A stretch of DNA of 64,000 nucleotides from JAVJSU01 sp040219275 (lineage in GTDB: Bacteria; Chloroflexota; Anaerolineae; Aggregatilineales; Phototrophicaceae): contig JAVJSU010000085.1 of NCBI GenBank assembly GCA_040219275.1, positions 62,001 to 126,000 of the forward strand. Reading direction: 5' to 3'. The first letter of the stretch is position 1, and each line of letters opens with the position of its first letter. Shown here piece by piece: positions 62,265 to 64,000 of the stretch. The notes beneath the pieces are model-generated. The model saw only the letters and a program-made list of their open reading frames with translations. It was not told the origin of the DNA and searched no databases. A program made the translations under genes and the position numbers.

Positions 62265-64000
62265 TTGCCCGATTGGTTAAACGCAACCCTCAGCGCCTTC
62301 CCGCCCCTTCTCTGGATGATTTTCGGACTCGGTCTGCCGTGGACACTGGTCATCCTCCCGCGCCGTGATTGGCGAGATACGGGCATGGTCGCCTGTTGTG
62401 CGCTGGCATTCGGTGCGGCGATCTTAACGGCGTGGATGTTCGTGCTCGGCACACTCGGCATGAACGATGACCCCAACGCGGGCGCGACGCTCAACCCGAT
62501 GCAGACCAACATCAACGCCCACATCGGCGGGCAGGCGTTGCTGACTCCGCCAAACATCCTGCTCGGCACGCTGATTCTAGCGATCATCGGCGGGTTGCTC
62601 GTCTGGCAAAAATGGCGCGTGACGGTGGACGAGTCCCCACGCGAAAGAACACCCTTCTTCACCGACGAAAAACTCCTGATCGCGCTGATCGTGATTGCGA
62701 CACTCGCCCGCTGGATACTGACCTCGTATCTGCGTTTCGGCTCGTGGGATCCGATGTGGGTCTACGCCTATCAGGGTAAAATTTACACGCTCATCGGCTA
62801 CATTCCAGCGGACATCGGCTACTATCCGCAATTTTTACCCCTGCAATACGCCTACACACAGATCATGGCGGGCGGAATCAACGACCATACCGCGCGGGCA
62901 GTTTTGCCTTTCCTGCAAGTCGGGAGCATTTTCGCGGCGTATGTGCTCGGTTCGCGCCTGTTCACCCGCAGAATCGGCATCATCACGGCGGCATTGTGGG
63001 CGCTCTATCCGCATTTCGGCTACTGGACGCGCATCGGCGATTTAGAGATCACGCTGGCGTTCGCTTTCACAGGCACGGCGGCATTTTTCCTGATGGCATG
63101 GACGACTTATGTCGATCAACCATTTTATCGCCGACGTTATGCGTTGATTGCGGGGCTGTTCTTCGGCGTGGCGATGTGGACGAAACCCACCGCCGGCGCG
63201 TTCATCTGGGGCGTGGCGCTGGTGGTGATTGTCGAAATTTTGGTGACTCTTCGTAAATATGTGGGCAATCATAATGAACAAAAAAAGGGCGACCTGACAG
63301 GTCGCCCCTACAAAGATCATAATTCTAAAGGGGCAGAGACTCCCCCTCGCCCCTTGTGGGAGAGGGGGCTGGGGGGTGAGGGGACAAACACCCTCCTCAC
63401 CCCGCGCATCGAAGTCGCCATCCTCACCGGAATCGCCTGCATTCCGTTGGGGGCGCTGTGGTATGCACGCAATTGGCTGATCGGCCTTGATCCCATCGTC
63501 TTCCCGCCGGGTGTGTGGCTGACCCGTGCCGAACGCAGTGGCGTGGAATTTGGCTGGATATTGCTGGCGCTGACGGTGCTGGTCGGCTTTCTATATCTCG
63601 CGCCGCTGAAATCACGCCCGCGTATCCCGTTTGTCGCATTGGCGATTTTGCTGATCGCGCTCGGAGTCGCGCCGAGCATCCTCAATCCGCACCGTATGAT
63701 CTGGTGGGAATGGCTGGCATTCAGCGCGGGCTGGATCGTACTCGGCATCGAATTATGGCGCTACGGACGCGAGACACTGAACGCAACCGGCTGGAAATAT
63801 GCGTCTATGCTGATGTGGGCGGGACTGATCGCCTTGCCCTATTTTGTGACGTGGTTTTATTCCTACAGCTACCATTATCGCCTCGCCTTCGCCATCGTGC
63901 CAATTTTGACTCTGCCGACTGCGCTCATTCTCGGCAATTGGCTGACCGTCGAGCGCGTTTCCGGCTGGAAGTTCCCTGTGCGCGGAGTCTATCTGCTGGT
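62265..64000 (+). CDS. GT39/ArnT-like membrane glycosyltransferase, partial (runs off window)
   Basis: Open to the right edge, at least 578 codons. Start is uncertain: TTG 62265 (GGA 8 bases upstream) or ATG 62316; an in-frame TGA at 62256 limits it. Membrane spans from LLWMIFGLGLPWTLVIL onward. A loop motif SWDPMWVYAYQGKIY carries the acidic residue of this enzyme class; further parts are YYPQFLPLQYAY, AALWALYPHFGYWTRIGD and AMWTKPTAGAFIWG. At 63287-63384 two repeat elements add about 33 codons (KKGDLTGRPYKDH to LWERGLGGEG) without breaking the frame. Divergent from the similar gene at 60102. Confidence 0.8.
   Translation, partial: MPDWLNATLSAFPPLLWMIFGLGLPWTLVILPRRDWRDTGMVACCALAFGAAILTAWMFVLGTLGMNDDPNAGATLNPMQTNINAHIGGQALLTPPNILLGTLILAIIGGLLVWQKWRVTVDESPRERTPFFTDEKLLIALIVIATLARWILTSYLRFGSWDPMWVYAYQGKIYTLIGYIPADIGYYPQFLPLQYAYTQIMAGGINDHTARAVLPFLQVGSIFAAYVLGSRLFTRRIGIITAALWALYPHFGYWTRIGDLEITLAFAFTGTAAFFLMAWTTYVDQPFYRRRYALIAGLFFGVAMWTKPTAGAFIWGVALVVIVEILVTLRKYVGNHNEQKKGDLTGRPYKDHNSKGAETPPRPLWERGLGGEGTNTLLTPRIEVAILTGIACIPLGALWYARNWLIGLDPIVFPPGVWLTRAERSGVEFGWILLALTVLVGFLYLAPLKSRPRIPFVALAILLIALGVAPSILNPHRMIWWEWLAFSAGWIVLGIELWRYGRETLNATGWKYASMLMWAGLIALPYFVTWFYSYSYHYRLAFAIVPILTLPTALILGNWLTVERVSGWKFPVRGVYLL
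63287..63384. repeat. R1 plus R2 elements inside a coding sequence
   Basis: GGGCGACCT-GAC-AGGTCGCCC (63287-63307, perfect arms) followed by an R2 copy ctccccctcgccccttgtgg gagagggggctggggggtga (63339-63384), which almost equals 13866-13909. The reading frame stays open through both. Confidence 0.9.

Noticed and set aside
1..64000. tRNA, rRNA, riboswitch or CRISPR features
   Set aside because: I looked for T-loop GGTTCGAATCC-type strings and regularly spaced repeats and saw none that could be supported.

Overview
The window reads like a chromosome segment of a Chloroflexota-type bacterium, possibly Anaerolineae. This is inference from gene style, not from a marker gene: extracytoplasmic WD40 propellers, paired DUF3352-type exported proteins, GT39-like membrane glycosyltransferases, a Pfa-type lipid synthase, DUF4438 proteins, and very many short palindromic or C-rich intergenic repeats. 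GC content is moderately high, except for one clearly AT-rich gene at 58143-59888. I saw no rRNA or tRNA genes and no CRISPR array.

Layout. 1-9535 (minus strand) is a polyunsaturated-fatty-acid-synthase-like (Pfa) operon: a giant KS-AT-5xACP protein, a separate KR-DH protein, and a second ketosynthase that runs off the left edge. The PfaA-type protein is split precisely between the structural and catalytic halves of its ketoreductase. 9905-11590 is an exported WD40 protein, followed by a fragment of a lost glycosyltransferase gene. 11815-26728 (minus strand) is a long catabolic locus for amides, peptides or amino acids: SDR, two full aminotransferases, a lysine-less mini-aminotransferase, a creatinase-like M24 protein, an M14 carboxypeptidase, a hydantoinase/allantoinase-like amidohydrolase, an M20 hydrolase, an aspartoacylase-like hydrolase, an Ldh-type oxidoreductase, a VOC protein and two DUF4438 paralogues. 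Many of these genes overlap by 1-4 bases. Diverging from it at 27.1 kb is a GntR/FCD regulator with a consensus promoter and a perfect 20-bp palindromic operator. It leads a plus-strand set (27.1-38.0 kb) of an NAD-dependent epimerase, two Gfo/Idh/MocA oxidoreductases, a peptide-type ABC importer without ATPases, a TIM-barrel protein and an imidazolonepropionase-like amidohydrolase. The two arms plausibly form one uptake-and-degradation regulon. The substrate cannot be read from the sequence.

38-53 kb is a mixed housekeeping and accessory region: an IS3 remnant, a methyltransferase, GNAT, MerR, small membrane proteins, a beta-lactamase-fold hydrolase, two small STAS/SpoIIAA-like paralogues, CdsA, an orphan HmuV-type ATPase, a phosphodiesterase-family protein, an SDR, PncC, a lipoprotein, a panE-like gene broken by a 17-bp tandem duplication, and a creatininase-family protein. 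53.7-57.6 kb carries two DUF3352-type exported paralogues ending in a clear terminator. 58.1-59.9 kb is an AT-rich gene with a coiled coil and a PD-(D/E)XK nuclease motif, the best candidate here for an undescribed defence or nucleic-acid function. 60.1-64 kb holds two divergent GT39-like glycosyltransferases.

The most unusual genome-scale signal is the repeats. At least six dispersed families recur, including GGGCGACCT-nnn-AGGTCGCCC palindromes, C-rich/G-rich elements, and CTTTGTGTCTT-type strings. Copies of two families lie inside both glycosyltransferase genes without breaking the reading frame, adding low-complexity peptides in cytoplasmic-looking loops.
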